DNA of 64,000 nt from Natronomonas aquatica (GCF_024449025.1 NZ_JAHLKM010000007.1:64405-128404); one strand, 5' to 3'. Positions 9,459 to 19,379 are shown, counted from the stretch's first letter. Program-made: numbers and translations. The notes: generated by a model from the sequence alone, not told the origin.

Positions 9459-10259
9459 TCAGTAGCCTTCGAACTCCGGTTCGCGGCCTTCCATGAACGC
9501 CTCGACACCTTCCTGGTGATCCCGGCTGTCCTCGGCCTCCTGTTCGAGCGTTTCGGCCCAGACCTTTTCGGCGTCCGTCAGGCTGTCTTTGTCCATGAGT
9601 GCACGGATGATCTCTTTCATCCCGGTGAGCGAAAGCGGCGCGTTGCTCGCGATCGTCTCGGCCATACCGTACGTTCGCGAATCGAGCTCTTCCCGCGGAA
9701 CGACGTCGTTGAGCAGGCCCATGTCGTAGGCCCGATCGGCGTCGATAAACTCCGCGGTGAACAGCAACTCCTTGACGTTCGATGGCCCGACGTGGGCCAT
9801 GATCTCCCCGATAGCCTCCCCGCCGTAGATCATCCCGAGTTTGGCCGGCGTGATCCCGAACTGCGCGTCCTCGACGGCGATCCGGAAATCACAGGCCGCG
9901 ATCAGATGCATCGAACCGCCGAACGTCCCGCCGTTGATCCTCGCGATGACCGGGTAATCGAAGTGCTTGACCCGATCGACCATCTCGTCGAAGCCCACCT
10001 CTTCACCTTCCACGTCCGGTCCCTCCACACCTCCCTCGTAATTGCGCTGGTGATACGAGATATCGAACCCCGAACTGAACGCTTTCTCGCCTGCGCCGGT
10101 GATGACCAGACAGCGGACGTCGTCGCGTTCCTCCAGTTCGCGGACGGCATCGGTTATCTTCGCGAGGAGCGGCGGCCCGAGCGCGTTTCGCTTCTCGGTG
10201 TTGTCGATCGTGAGTGTCGCTACCCGATCGTCGACGTCTACGTGTACCTCTCCAGCCAT
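9459..10259 (-). CDS. Enoyl-CoA hydratase/isomerase family protein
   Basis: A 266-residue crotonase-fold protein. The oxyanion-hole elements are visible in KAFSSGFDISY and INGGTFGGSMHLIAACDFRIA, and a catalytic-region Glu in YGGEAIGE. The start at 10259 (MAGEVHVDVDD) matches the family; an upstream in-frame ATG at 10310 would add 17 unrelated residues. It lies between the CoA transferase and the ThDP enzyme but on the opposite strand, convergent with the CoA transferase. It probably hydrates or isomerises an enoyl-CoA; the substrate is unknown. Confidence 0.88.
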   Translation of the reverse strand: MAGEVHVDVDDRVATLTIDNTEKRNALGPPLLAKITDAVRELEERDDVRCLVITGAGEKAFSSGFDISYHQRNYEGGVEGPDVEGEEVGFDEMVDRVKHFDYPVIARINGGTFGGSMHLIAACDFRIAVEDAQFGITPAKLGMIYGGEAIGEIMAHVGPSNVKELLFTAEFIDADRAYDMGLLNDVVPREELDSRTYGMAETIASNAPLSLTGMKEIIRALMDKDSLTDAEKVWAETLEQEAEDSRDHQEGVEAFMEGREPEFEGY

Positions 10260-10514
10260 ACGCGTATCTGTCGCGTTTCGACTATTTAAAACCGCAGGAA
10301 ATTCGGCCATTTAAACCCGCGGGGAACCGCCGGGGATCCCCGACGGTCGGGAAAGCGATCGGACACCGGGGTGGGGTCAGAATCAGGACCAGGGCCGGGT
10401 TCGAAGCCCGGAACGAGGTGTCGGCCTGGGACGGCCAGCAACCTTTCTCTGAGGCCGCAGACGGACGAAAGAACCAATCATATTATATGCTTCTGTGAAG
10501 AATCGAGTCTCTAT

Positions 10515-12125
10515 ATGGATGTCACAGAAACGATAGCCCAGGCACTGAAAGCGGAGGGCGTCGAATACCTCATCGGGTTCCCGAGCAACCCGCTTTTCGA
10601 TCAGGACGCTGCGGAGGCGGTCGGCATCCGGCAGATCGTCGTCCGGCAGGAGCGAACCGGCGTTCACATGGTAGATGCGATCGGTCGTCTGACCTCCGGT
10701 GAGGGGATCGCGGCCTTCGCCTGCCAGCACGGTCCCGGGACCGAGAACGCCATCGGGGCTGTGGCGCAGGCCTACGGGGAATCCGCGCCACTCGTCGCGA
10801 TTCCGGCGGGCTACGACGAACGGAAAACCGACGTCGAACCGAAGTTCAACTCGCTGCTCAACTACCAGCACGTCACCCAGTCGGCGGAGCAACTGACGGA
10901 CACCGACGCGGTGGACGAGACGATGCGGCGTGCGTTCAGCAACGGGAAAAACGGTCGGCCGGGCCCGGCGCTCGTGGAGGTCCCGAAGGACGTCTTCCAC
11001 CAGGACGTCGAGGAGTTCGACTACAAACCGGCTACCACGAGCACGCCCGGTCCGGATCCGGCCGACATCAGCGAAGCAGCCGAGATACTGCTCGAGGCCG
11101 ACCGGCCGGTCGTCTTCGCGGGACAGGGCGTCCATTACGCCCAGGGCTGGGATGCGCTCTTAGAGTTGGCCGAGACGCTCGAGGTTCCGGTCGGGACGAG
11201 TCTCAACGGCAAGAGCGCGTTTCCGGAGGACCACCCGCTATCGCTGGGCGCCGGGAGCAAGAGCGAACCCGGACAGCTAGCGCATTTCCTCCGGGAGGCC
11301 GACGTCATCTTCGGCGTCGGATGCAGTTTCACCCAGACCGCATACGGGATCACGGTTCCCGACGACAATACGGTCATCCACTCGACGCTCGACCCCGTCG
11401 ATATCGACAAGGACGTCGAGGCGGATCACTCGGTCGTCGGCGATGCCCGGCTGGTACTCGAGTCGCTTGTCGACGAGATAGAAACGCGTCTCGACGGGGA
11501 TTCCCCCGGGCGCTTCGACGATGTGGCCGCCGAAATAGACGAGGTACGCGAAGACTGGCTCGCGGAGTGGCGTCCGAAACTTACCTCCGAGGAGGAACCG
11601 ATCAATCCCTATCGGATCATCCACGAACTCGACGGTATCGTCGACAAGGAGGACTGTATCGTCACCCACGATGCCGGTAACCCGCGTGACTTTCTCGCTC
11701 CCTTCTTCGAGGTGACGGAGCCGCTGTCGTACATCGGGTGGGGGAAAACGACCCAGCTCGGGTACGGACTCGGCCTCATCATGGGAGCCAAACTGCTCCA
11801 CCCGGAGAAGCTCTGTATCAACGTCTGGGGCGACGGCGCTATCGGGATGACCGGGCTGGATTTCGAGACCGCGACCCGGGAGGACATCCCGATCCTCTCG
11901 ATTTACTTGAACAACCGGGAGATGGCGTCCTACGATACCCCTTTCTACGGCGACTTCGCGGAGGTCGCCGAGGCGCTCGGCGGGTACGGCGAACGAATCG
12001 AGGATCCCGACGACGTCGCGCCGGCGCTGAAACGCGGTATCGAAAAGACCCGGGAGGGGACCCCCACGCTGTTGGAGTTCATGACGGCAAAGGAGACCGA
12101 CCTCTCGCGTCCGGATCTCGAGTGA
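10515..12125 (+). CDS. Thiamine diphosphate-dependent enzyme (acetolactate synthase-like)
   Basis: A 536-residue enzyme with the three-domain layout of the acetolactate synthase/oxalyl-CoA decarboxylase superfamily. An N-terminal pyrimidine-binding domain carries the catalytic Glu in VVRQERTGVHMVDA. A central domain follows (about 190-330). The C-terminal diphosphate-binding domain has GDGAIGMTG ending in the Asn pair of IYLNN. A TATA element (tattatatg, about 10481-10489) precedes the ATG at 10515, whereas the longer frame upstream is low-complexity. The neighbouring CoA transferase recalls the oxalate degradation pair frc-oxc, but I cannot assign that reaction. Confidence 0.85.
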   Translation: MDVTETIAQALKAEGVEYLIGFPSNPLFDQDAAEAVGIRQIVVRQERTGVHMVDAIGRLTSGEGIAAFACQHGPGTENAIGAVAQAYGESAPLVAIPAGYDERKTDVEPKFNSLLNYQHVTQSAEQLTDTDAVDETMRRAFSNGKNGRPGPALVEVPKDVFHQDVEEFDYKPATTSTPGPDPADISEAAEILLEADRPVVFAGQGVHYAQGWDALLELAETLEVPVGTSLNGKSAFPEDHPLSLGAGSKSEPGQLAHFLREADVIFGVGCSFTQTAYGITVPDDNTVIHSTLDPVDIDKDVEADHSVVGDARLVLESLVDEIETRLDGDSPGRFDDVAAEIDEVREDWLAEWRPKLTSEEEPINPYRIIHELDGIVDKEDCIVTHDAGNPRDFLAPFFEVTEPLSYIGWGKTTQLGYGLGLIMGAKLLHPEKLCINVWGDGAIGMTGLDFETATREDIPILSIYLNNREMASYDTPFYGDFAEVAEALGGYGERIEDPDDVAPALKRGIEKTREGTPTLLEFMTAKETDLSRPDLE

Positions 12126-12245
12126 GACGTCCCGGGTCCGGAGTTTGAACCTCCGACCGGGCGAGCAGCCTTCTTCTCCGTTCTCTGTCGTATTTGTTCG
12201 ACGGGATGGCACAAAATTTAATCGGGAGTCCCCCGAATCCCGGGT

Positions 12246-12674
12246 ATGGTCATTGTCGCGGCGGTAGACAGATCGGAAAGCACGGACCGGATCGTTACAC
12301 AGGGACGGAAGCTGGCGGAGGCGTTCACCGGTGAGTTACACGTCGTACACGTGTTGAGCCGGGGTGAACTCCGCGATATCGAGCGCGCGTCGTTCGAAAC
12401 GTCGGGGGAGGCCGTCGAGATGGAGCGAATAAAAGAGGTGGCGAGAGAGATCGCCCGGGAGAGCGCCGCGGATATCGCACCCGACGCGACCGCTGTCGGT
12501 CTCGTCGGGGAAGCGGCGGAGGAGGTCACGGACTATGCGAGCGACCACGACGCGGAGTACATCGTCGTCGGCGGCCGAAAGCTGACCCCCGTGGGGAAGG
12601 CTATCTTCGGGAGTACGACGCAGTCGATACTCCTGGAGGCGGACTGTCCGGTCGTTGCCACGCTCCGGTCCTGA
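12246..12674 (+). CDS. Universal stress protein (UspA family)
   Basis: A 142-residue single-domain Usp protein. The N-terminus MVIVAAVDRS and the ATP-binding C-terminal pattern VVGGRKLTPVGKAIFGSTTQSIL are characteristic, followed by CPVVATLR. ATP binding is expected from the G-x2-G-x9-G(S/T)-like motif. The start is supported by a TATA element (aaaattta, about 12213-12220) close to -27. Expression is probably monocistronic, because the next gene lies on the other strand. The specific stress role is unknown. Confidence 0.9.
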   Translation: MVIVAAVDRSESTDRIVTQGRKLAEAFTGELHVVHVLSRGELRDIERASFETSGEAVEMERIKEVAREIARESAADIAPDATAVGLVGEAAEEVTDYASDHDAEYIVVGGRKLTPVGKAIFGSTTQSILLEADCPVVATLRS

Positions 12675-12735
12675 TTCCGGCTACGTTCGGGAACGTTTCG
12701 GAACGAAATATCCGATTTCGTTTCACAGCGGGCTC

Positions 12736-15717
12736 TCACTCGAGCGCTTCGTGCAGTCGCTCTACCGGATGTGGGGGTTTCTCACCGTACTCGTCGCCGA
12801 TCTGTGTCCGACAGGAGGCACCGGGGGCGACGACGGCGTCGCCGTCGCTGTCCTCGATCTGATCGAAGAGAATCCGGCCGATCGCGCGACTCATCGAGTA
12901 GTGTTCGGCCTCGTAGCCGAACGAGCCGGCCATCCCGCAACACCCGGAATCGAGCGGATCGACGCGGTAGCCGGCTCTTCGGAGGACGCCGACGGCGTGG
13001 TGGTCCTTTTTCGTCGCCTTCTGGTGGCAGTGCCCGTGGTAGGTGAGGTGGGTGTCCGGATCGCCGAAAGCGAGCTCCTCGTCGAGTCGGTGGACGTCGA
13101 GATACTCACAGACACCGTAGCTCGCGTTCGCGACGGTTTCGACGCCCTCACCGGACAACAGATCACGGTAGTCGGATTGCAGCATTACCGCGTCCGACGG
13201 TTCGACGACGACGATGTCCCACCCGTCACGGACCATCGGTGCGAGCGCCGCGACGTTGGCCTCGGCACGCTCCCGTGCCCGATCGAGGAGTCCCTTCGAG
13301 AAGGCCGGGCGGCCGCTATCGCGGCCCGATCCGTGAACGGCCACGTGGACGCCGGCCGCTTCCAGGAGCCGGACCGCGGCTTTTCCGGCGGCCGGCCGGT
13401 TGTAGTTGGTATAGGTGTCCGGAAAGAGTACTACCTTTCTGTGTGCGTCCGATTCGGAAACGTTCGGCCCCCGGGCTTCGAACCAATCGACCAGCGTTTC
13501 GCGGTGGAACGTCGGCAGCGACCGTTCGCGGGCGATCCCGCCGATCTGCTCCATGAGGTATCGCCCCCCGGGAACCCGGGAGGCCCAGTTCGAGAGCGGC
13601 GCCAGCGCGCTCCCGACCCGTGACAGCCGATCGATTTCCGCGAACAGCCGTGCCCGAAGCGGGGTCCCGTGGCGGTCGTAGTACTCGTTTTCCACCTCGA
13701 CTTTCATCTTCGCCATGTCGACCTCGCTGGGACAGTCCCTCGCACACCCCTTGCAGCCGACACACAGATCGAGTACTTCAGTCATGAACTCGACGTCGAA
13801 CTGCTCCTCCGAGAGGTCGCCGCTCATCGCCTGTCGAAGCATGTTCGCCCGCCCGCGCGTCGACGTGATTTCCTCTTGGGCGGCCCGATAGGTTGGACAC
13901 ATCACGTTCCCCGTGGTCTCCTGGCTCCCTCGACAGCCGCCACAGCCGTGACAGAGTTCGACCATTCCCTGGAACCCGTTGTCGTTTCCCCAGTTCAGCG
14001 CCGGGTCGAAGTCGGCGTCGAACTCGTACTCCGCATCGAACCGGAGGTTCTCCGTCATGTCGACATCGCCACACACCGTTCCGGGGTTGAGCAGCCAGTC
14101 CGGGTCGACGGCCGTCTTGAGGTCACGGAACACCTGCCAGAGATGCTCTCCGTACAGCTTTCGGTTCCACTGGGTTCGAGCCCGTCCGTCGCCGTGTTCG
14201 CCCGAGACGCTCCCGCCGTACTTGACGGCGAGATCCGTTGCGGCGTCGGCGATCGATTCCATCCGCTCGATGCCGTCGGTTTTCTTCGTGTTGATCAGCG
14301 GACGCACGTGGATACAGCCCGGGCCGGCGTGTGCGTAAAACGAGCCGAACGTATCGTGGTCCTCGAAGATCTGCTGGAAGTCGGCGATGTACTCGGGGAG
14401 GTGTTCGGGCGGGACCGCGACGTCCTCGATGAAGGCGATGTGCTTTTCGTCCGTGGTCCGCGAGAGGAGGATCGGCGTCGAGGCCTTCCGCATCTGCCAG
14501 AACTGCTTTTGTTCGGCCTCTTCGTACGCCGTCAGCCCGTCGAAGGCGATCTCGCCGACGCGGTCCTCGAGGAGCGCTTCGACCTTCTCTTCGGCCTCCG
14601 TCTCGTTTCGGGCGTAAAATTCCACCAGCAGGAACGTATCCGTCCGTTCGGGGAGGATACCGACGACGTCTTTGAACTCCTCGAGGTCGCGAGCCAGGTC
14701 CAAAAGCACGCCGTCGAGGACCTCGACGGCAGCCGGGTCGTGGGCGAGTATCGAACTCACGTCCTCCATCGCGTCGATGAGGCTGTCGTAGGTCAAAAGC
14801 CCGATCGCCTTGGTTTCGGGGAGCGGTTCGAGAGAGAGTTCGGCTTCGGTGACGATCGCGAGGGTGCCCTCGCTGCCGACGACAAGCTTTGCGAGGTTCA
14901 CCGTCTCGCGTTCTCCTGCCTCGATCGCCCGAGCCTGCTCGACGATCACGTCGAGGTTGTACCCGGAGACGTTGCGCTTGATACTGGGGTAGGCGTCCTC
15001 TACGTGTTCGCTTTCTTCGTCGATGATCCGAACGACCGCCGCGTACAGTCGCTCTTCGAGGCTGCCCTCGGAATCGGCGCGATCCCGGACCTCACCGATC
15101 GGGACCTCACCGAGCGTCGTGACCGTCCCGTCCGCGAGGACCACTTCGAGTTCTTCGACGTAGGCGTCGGTTTTGCCGTACTTCAGCGAATGGGCACCGG
15201 TCGTGTTGTTTCCGACTGCTCCGCCGATCGCGCTCCGGTTTGCGGTCGAGGGATCCGGCGCGAACTTCAGTCCGTGCGGTTTCAGCGCCTCGTTCAACTC
15301 GGCGAGCACCGTTCCGGACTGGACACGCGTGCGACCCCGGTCGGGATCGATCCCGAGGATGTCACCCAGATCCCGGGTGAAATCGAGGACGACGGCCTCG
15401 TTTACGGTCTGTCCCGCGAGTGACGTCCCGCCGCCACGCGGAAGCACGGGGATCTCGTTGTCCGCACAGTATTCCACGATCGCGCTGACGTCGGCCGTCG
15501 ACGTCGGGTACACGACACCGATCGGGGTGACCTCGTAGGCGCTGGCGTCGGTCGCATACATCTCTCGGGAGTACTCGTCGAACCGGACCTCGCCCTCGAT
15601 ACGTTCGGCCAGATCGTCGCGTAACGAGGGATCTTCGACGGTGTTCCCCCGGTAATCGTACGCCGACCTGTTGTCGTTCGCTGGATCCGGCCGGACCGGA
15701 TAGTCTCCCGAAGCCAT
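12736..15717 (-). CDS. FAD-binding/Fe-S fused 2-hydroxyacid (D-lactate type) dehydrogenase
   Basis: A 993-residue fusion. An N-terminal FAD-binding domain (about 50-220) has LPRGGGTSLAGQ and AIGGAVGNNTTGAHS. A GlcD/Dld-type FAD oxidase C-terminal domain runs to about 560 and includes SGEHGDGRART. An iron-sulfur part follows with CHGCGGC and CVGCKGCARDCP. A C-terminal GlpC-like CCG domain contains HGHCHQKA and GCCGMAGSFGYE. Such fusions oxidise D-lactate or related 2-hydroxyacids and pass electrons toward quinones. The ATG at 15717 (MASGDYPVRP) is used; the longer frame begins 27 bases earlier. It lies next to the tripartite tricarboxylate transporter genes, suggesting oxidation of an imported hydroxy acid. 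Confidence 0.85.
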   Translation of the reverse strand: MASGDYPVRPDPANDNRSAYDYRGNTVEDPSLRDDLAERIEGEVRFDEYSREMYATDASAYEVTPIGVVYPTSTADVSAIVEYCADNEIPVLPRGGGTSLAGQTVNEAVVLDFTRDLGDILGIDPDRGRTRVQSGTVLAELNEALKPHGLKFAPDPSTANRSAIGGAVGNNTTGAHSLKYGKTDAYVEELEVVLADGTVTTLGEVPIGEVRDRADSEGSLEERLYAAVVRIIDEESEHVEDAYPSIKRNVSGYNLDVIVEQARAIEAGERETVNLAKLVVGSEGTLAIVTEAELSLEPLPETKAIGLLTYDSLIDAMEDVSSILAHDPAAVEVLDGVLLDLARDLEEFKDVVGILPERTDTFLLVEFYARNETEAEEKVEALLEDRVGEIAFDGLTAYEEAEQKQFWQMRKASTPILLSRTTDEKHIAFIEDVAVPPEHLPEYIADFQQIFEDHDTFGSFYAHAGPGCIHVRPLINTKKTDGIERMESIADAATDLAVKYGGSVSGEHGDGRARTQWNRKLYGEHLWQVFRDLKTAVDPDWLLNPGTVCGDVDMTENLRFDAEYEFDADFDPALNWGNDNGFQGMVELCHGCGGCRGSQETTGNVMCPTYRAAQEEITSTRGRANMLRQAMSGDLSEEQFDVEFMTEVLDLCVGCKGCARDCPSEVDMAKMKVEVENEYYDRHGTPLRARLFAEIDRLSRVGSALAPLSNWASRVPGGRYLMEQIGGIARERSLPTFHRETLVDWFEARGPNVSESDAHRKVVLFPDTYTNYNRPAAGKAAVRLLEAAGVHVAVHGSGRDSGRPAFSKGLLDRARERAEANVAALAPMVRDGWDIVVVEPSDAVMLQSDYRDLLSGEGVETVANASYGVCEYLDVHRLDEELAFGDPDTHLTYHGHCHQKATKKDHHAVGVLRRAGYRVDPLDSGCCGMAGSFGYEAEHYSMSRAIGRILFDQIEDSDGDAVVAPGASCRTQIGDEYGEKPPHPVERLHEALE

Positions 15718-15896
15718 AATGTGTACAGTATGGTTGCTGCGCACGGAAAAAACTCTTCTGCTCGTGATCCCCGGGCCACATCCGTGTCATCCGCTTGCCG
15801 AGCGGTCACGGCGTCGAAACCACACCGGGAGGTGACGGACACGAACACAGCGACAAAATGGAGATCGGACGAGAAACGATAGATTCGAACGGTGGA

Positions 15897-16514
15897 TCAG
15901 AACAGCGCCTCGACGGCGAGATGGAACGATCGGAAAATGCCGTCGCCGTACGGGAGCGCGATGTTCATGTAGATCCGGAAGGCGACGAATATCCCCGTCG
16001 AGACGATGAGGCTCGTGACCCCGAGTACGAGCGGGCGCCGGTATTTGAGTATCCAGCCGAAAGCGAACAGATAGAGCGGCGTGGTGAGCAGGTACCCGAC
16101 CCTGCTGAGGAAGATCAGGTAGACAGCCGTTGCCACGATGATCCCGTAGAACTCCCACTCTTCGGTCGAGAGGTCGCGGAACCGTCGATTGAACCCTTCG
16201 GTAATAACCGACTTCGTGGGGACCAGCAGCACCGATTCCTGTCCGTACCGCTTGTATATTATCCCGAGATTGAGCACGGCGGAGACCGCGATGACGCCGA
16301 GTATCAGGTGGGGCCAGAACCGCGGTCCGGGATCGGCGCTGTTGCCGAGCATGACCGTATCGACGCGAAGCGAGTGTGCGAGCAGCCCCAGCGATCCGAG
16401 CAGAATGACGAGGGTAATCGCCCCGTCAAGTTGGAGGCTCGGCACCTCGTCGGCTTCGAGTTCCTCGGTCAGGTCCTGCGGATCCTCCGTTTCGATGGGG
16501 GCTTCCTCGCTCAT
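15897..16514 (-). CDS. tctB: Tripartite tricarboxylate transporter, small membrane subunit TctB
   Basis: A 205-residue integral membrane protein with about four hydrophobic segments, the first near residues 30-50 (AITLVILLGSLGLLAHSL). The family feature of a first helix followed by a PGPRFWPHL-like loop is visible in ADPGPRFWPHLILG. TctB is the small permease subunit. Its start overlaps the stop of tctA by four bases (ATGA), so the two are translationally coupled. The acidic N-terminal tail is normal for halophiles. Confidence 0.88.
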   Translation of the reverse strand: MSEEAPIETEDPQDLTEELEADEVPSLQLDGAITLVILLGSLGLLAHSLRVDTVMLGNSADPGPRFWPHLILGVIAVSAVLNLGIIYKRYGQESVLLVPTKSVITEGFNRRFRDLSTEEWEFYGIIVATAVYLIFLSRVGYLLTTPLYLFAFGWILKYRRPLVLGVTSLIVSTGIFVAFRIYMNIALPYGDGIFRSFHLAVEALF

Positions 16515-18061
16515 GGCTTCACCTCACCCCCATCCCGGAAGAGCCTGTCGACGATCTTTCCGACGATCCCGGAGTCTTGGATCAGCGGGATGAAGAACAC
16601 GAGAACGGCCGCGATGATCAACACGGCGGAGATCGGTCGCTGGAGGAAGACAATATACTCTCCCTGGGCCTTGATCAGTCCCCGCCGCAGGGCGGGTTCG
16701 GCCAACGGCCCGAGCACCAGGCCGATGATCAACGGCGCGATCGAGTAGTTGTACCGCTCGAAGAGGAACCCGACCAGCCCGAAGAGCAACATGAGCCAGA
16801 GATCGAACATGATGTTCCGGGTCGCGTACGAGCCGATGATCGTGAACGCCATGATCAACATCAGCAGGATCGGCCGTGGCAGGTGTCGGATCTTCGTGAA
16901 GATGCTCACGAACGGCTGGTTCGCCAGAAGCATCGTGACATTAGCCAAGAGGAGTGCGGCGAAGATCGTATAGACCAACGTCCCCTGTGTCGTGAGCAAC
17001 TCGGGGCCGGGACGGATCCCATGGAGGATGAACGCAGCCAGAATGACCGCGGTCGTCGCGCTGCCGGGGATCCCGAGCGTCAAAAGCGGCACGAACGCCC
17101 CGCTCGCGGCGGCGTTGTTCGCGGACTCCGGCGCGACGATGCCTTCCTGAACACCGGTCCCGAACTTCTCTCTGACGCTCTTCGGGACGATCCGCTGGCC
17201 GAACGTGTATCCGAACAGCGCGCCGGTCGTCGCCCCAGCCCCCGGCAGGATGCCGATCATCGTCCCGAGCACGGAGTTGACACTCAAGAGCTTGGGAAAC
17301 CGTTTGATATACCGAAACGGCGGCACGAGATCCCTGAGCTGGAATCCGCCAGTGTCTTCATCCGACTCGCCGAGCATGTGGCCGCCGGTGTAGACCTGTT
17401 TGAGTACCTCGGTGACGGCGAAGAGCCCAAGAATGACCGGGATGAGCGAGACGCCGCTTTGCAGCAACTCGAACCCGAACGTGAACCGCTGCATCGACTG
17501 GAGGGGATCGAGGCCGACTGTCCCCAAGAACAGCCCGATCGACAGCGTCATGGTCGATTTGACCACGTTCCCGGAACCGATCGTCGAGATCAGTGCCAGG
17601 CCGAGTACGATGACCGCGAAGTACTCCGGGTCCGATAACTGGGTCGCCAAGTCGGACAGAACCGGCGAAAAGAAGATGAGGATGATGGTGCCGACAACGC
17701 CGCCGAAGGCCGAGGAGAACACCGCCGTCCGTATGGCCCTTTTGAGTTCCCCCCTCTGGTTCATCGGATAGCCGTCCAGCGTCGTCATGATCGCTTCCGG
17801 AGCGCCGGGGACTTTGAACATGATGGCGCTGATCGATCCGGCGTACACCGCCGCGGCGTAGATGACCGACAGCATCATGATCGCAGTGACCGGATCCATG
17901 CTGAACGTGATTGGGATCATCAATACAACCGTCATCGTCCCGTTCATGCCCGGGATCGCGCCGCTGAAAAGTCCGAGTGTCAGGGCGACGGCGAAAACGA
18001 AGAGATTGAGCGGGTTGGTGAGGATGTTGGCGAATCCTCCTACGAGTTGTTCTACGACCAT
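16511..18061 (-). CDS. tctA: Tripartite tricarboxylate transporter, large permease TctA
   Basis: A 516-residue membrane protein with about 11-12 hydrophobic segments. The duplicated family signature appears twice, as GLFSGAIPGMNGTM near the N-terminus and GILPGAGATTGALFGY in the middle. TctA forms the sodium-driven transport channel and receives substrate from the extracytoplasmic binding protein TctC, encoded just upstream (18234-19379). The TctB start overlaps its stop. Known substrates of the family include citrate, tartrate and other carboxylates; the ligand here is not deducible. Confidence 0.93.
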   Translation of the reverse strand: MVVEQLVGGFANILTNPLNLFVFAVALTLGLFSGAIPGMNGTMTVVLMIPITFSMDPVTAIMMLSVIYAAAVYAGSISAIMFKVPGAPEAIMTTLDGYPMNQRGELKRAIRTAVFSSAFGGVVGTIILIFFSPVLSDLATQLSDPEYFAVIVLGLALISTIGSGNVVKSTMTLSIGLFLGTVGLDPLQSMQRFTFGFELLQSGVSLIPVILGLFAVTEVLKQVYTGGHMLGESDEDTGGFQLRDLVPPFRYIKRFPKLLSVNSVLGTMIGILPGAGATTGALFGYTFGQRIVPKSVREKFGTGVQEGIVAPESANNAAASGAFVPLLTLGIPGSATTAVILAAFILHGIRPGPELLTTQGTLVYTIFAALLLANVTMLLANQPFVSIFTKIRHLPRPILLMLIMAFTIIGSYATRNIMFDLWLMLLFGLVGFLFERYNYSIAPLIIGLVLGPLAEPALRRGLIKAQGEYIVFLQRPISAVLIIAAVLVFFIPLIQDSGIVGKIVDRLFRDGGEVKP

Positions 18062-18233
18062 CGTTCAGATCTGATATCGTCCGTTTCGCTCTCGGTTCGC
18101 TGAACGTGGTCCGATACTTTGCCTCGCGCCGATAACGCGTGTGTGTAGTGCAACCATACTGCTTGTGACATACTGGGTGAGGATAATAATAGTGGTGATG
18201 AGCCGATACCGGAGAAACCGTCGACGGGGTCCG

Positions 18234-19379
18234 TCAGTTTCTCTCTTCGAGCGCGTCCCGAACGGTCACGAACAGCGACCGTTCGTTCTGGAGACCCTCC
18301 AGCCACTCGTCCGCCGGGGCAAAGCCGGGGCGGAGATCGACCATCGTCTCGGCAGCGAGTTCCTGGTAGGACTCGGACTGCATCGCTTCCTGCCACAGGT
18401 CCTGCCAGTAGGTGAGCGCCTCCTCGGGCGTCCCACCCTTGGCGTTGATGCCACGCGTCACGCCCCACGTCGCGTCCTCCCATCCTAGTTCAACCGTCGT
18501 CGGAATGTCATCGTAGGGCTCGTCGAGGCGGCCTTCCTTGCCGATCGCCAGCCCACTGAGATCGCCGGCCTCGTAGCGCTCGACGAACTCGTGGATCTCG
18601 CCGAACCCGAAGTGGATCTCGCCGGTCGCCGTGTCGTTCCACATCTGCCCGGCGTCGTCGTAGGAGACGAGCTGAGTGTTCTCCCAGAAACCGCCAGCCG
18701 TGGCGCACTGATAGATGAACACCGCACTCGCGACGCCGCCGGTTAAACCGGCGAGGATGGTGTTGTCTTGTCCGAATTCGGCCATTGCCTCGGCGTCCTC
18801 GAAGTAGGTGTCGAGACTCTCGTCACCGGTCCCGACAAGCCAGCTCGTGTCGTGTTGGACCCGACAGACACCGGCCCAGTCCTCGACCGAAAAGTCCGCC
18901 CGCCCCGAGACGATGTTCGGGACGATGACGTTCGTGTTCGCCAACAGCGTGTACCCGTCGGCGGGCTGGTCGAGCACTTCCCGGGCCGCGTTCATGCCGT
19001 TGGCGCCGGTGATGTTCTCGACGTTGATGCTGATGTCGAGCCCTCTGTCCTCCTGTAGGATCTGTTCGGCCGGCTGGGCGACACCGCGGGTCGCCGTGTC
19101 CGTACCGCCACCGGCCCCCCACGGGACGATGACCCGGAGGTTCCGTTCGGGAACCCACTCGCCGTCGTCACCGTCGTCGCCGCCATCGCTACCGTCGCTG
19201 CCGTCACTACCGTCACTACCGTCACTACCGTCGCTACCGCCGCCGTTGCCGTCCCCGTTACCACCGCCGTTGCCGCCGTTACCGTCACCGTTACCGCTAC
19301 ATCCGGCGAGTGCCGCGACGCTGGTTGCTCCGGTCAGTGCGATGAACTTCCGTCTATCAATGCGATCATCCTTGCTCAT
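18234..19379 (-). CDS. tctC: Tripartite tricarboxylate transporter substrate-binding lipoprotein TctC
   Basis: A 381-residue extracytoplasmic solute receptor of the Bug/TctC family. It begins with a twin-arginine lipoprotein signal (DRRKFIALTGATSVAALAGC), so export is likely through Tat with the cysteine lipidated. A flexible Gly/Asn/Asp/Ser linker with repeated Ser-Asp-Gly follows, then the binding domain starting RVIVPWGAGGGTD, a classical Bug motif. The ATG at 19379 is chosen; the longer start is GTG. A TATA-like run (attataata, about 19411-19419) precedes it, so this is probably the promoter for tctC-tctA-tctB. A gap of about 170 bases separates it from tctA. Confidence 0.9.
   Translation of the reverse strand: MSKDDRIDRRKFIALTGATSVAALAGCSGNGDGNGGNGGGNGDGNGGGSDGSDGSDGSDGSDGSDGGDDGDDGEWVPERNLRVIVPWGAGGGTDTATRGVAQPAEQILQEDRGLDISINVENITGANGMNAAREVLDQPADGYTLLANTNVIVPNIVSGRADFSVEDWAGVCRVQHDTSWLVGTGDESLDTYFEDAEAMAEFGQDNTILAGLTGGVASAVFIYQCATAGGFWENTQLVSYDDAGQMWNDTATGEIHFGFGEIHEFVERYEAGDLSGLAIGKEGRLDEPYDDIPTTVELGWEDATWGVTRGINAKGGTPEEALTYWQDLWQEAMQSESYQELAAETMVDLRPGFAPADEWLEGLQNERSLFVTVRDALEERN
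19183..19236 (-). repeat. Six 9-base tandem units inside tctC linker
   Basis: Units close to ccgtcacta on the plus strand, three of them identical (19201-19227), encode the Ser-Asp-Gly linker between the lipid anchor and the binding domain. Slippage could change the linker length. Confidence 0.8.

Noticed and set aside
8165..12125. Assignment as an oxalate-degrading frc-oxc pair
   Set aside because: The ThDP protein is generic acetolactate-synthase-like and lies apart from the CoA transferase with an opposite-strand gene between them. The evidence is too weak to name the reaction.
13669..15423. 584-residue plus-strand open frame
   Set aside because: Antisense shadow of the FAD/Fe-S dehydrogenase; long antisense frames are common in GC-rich DNA.
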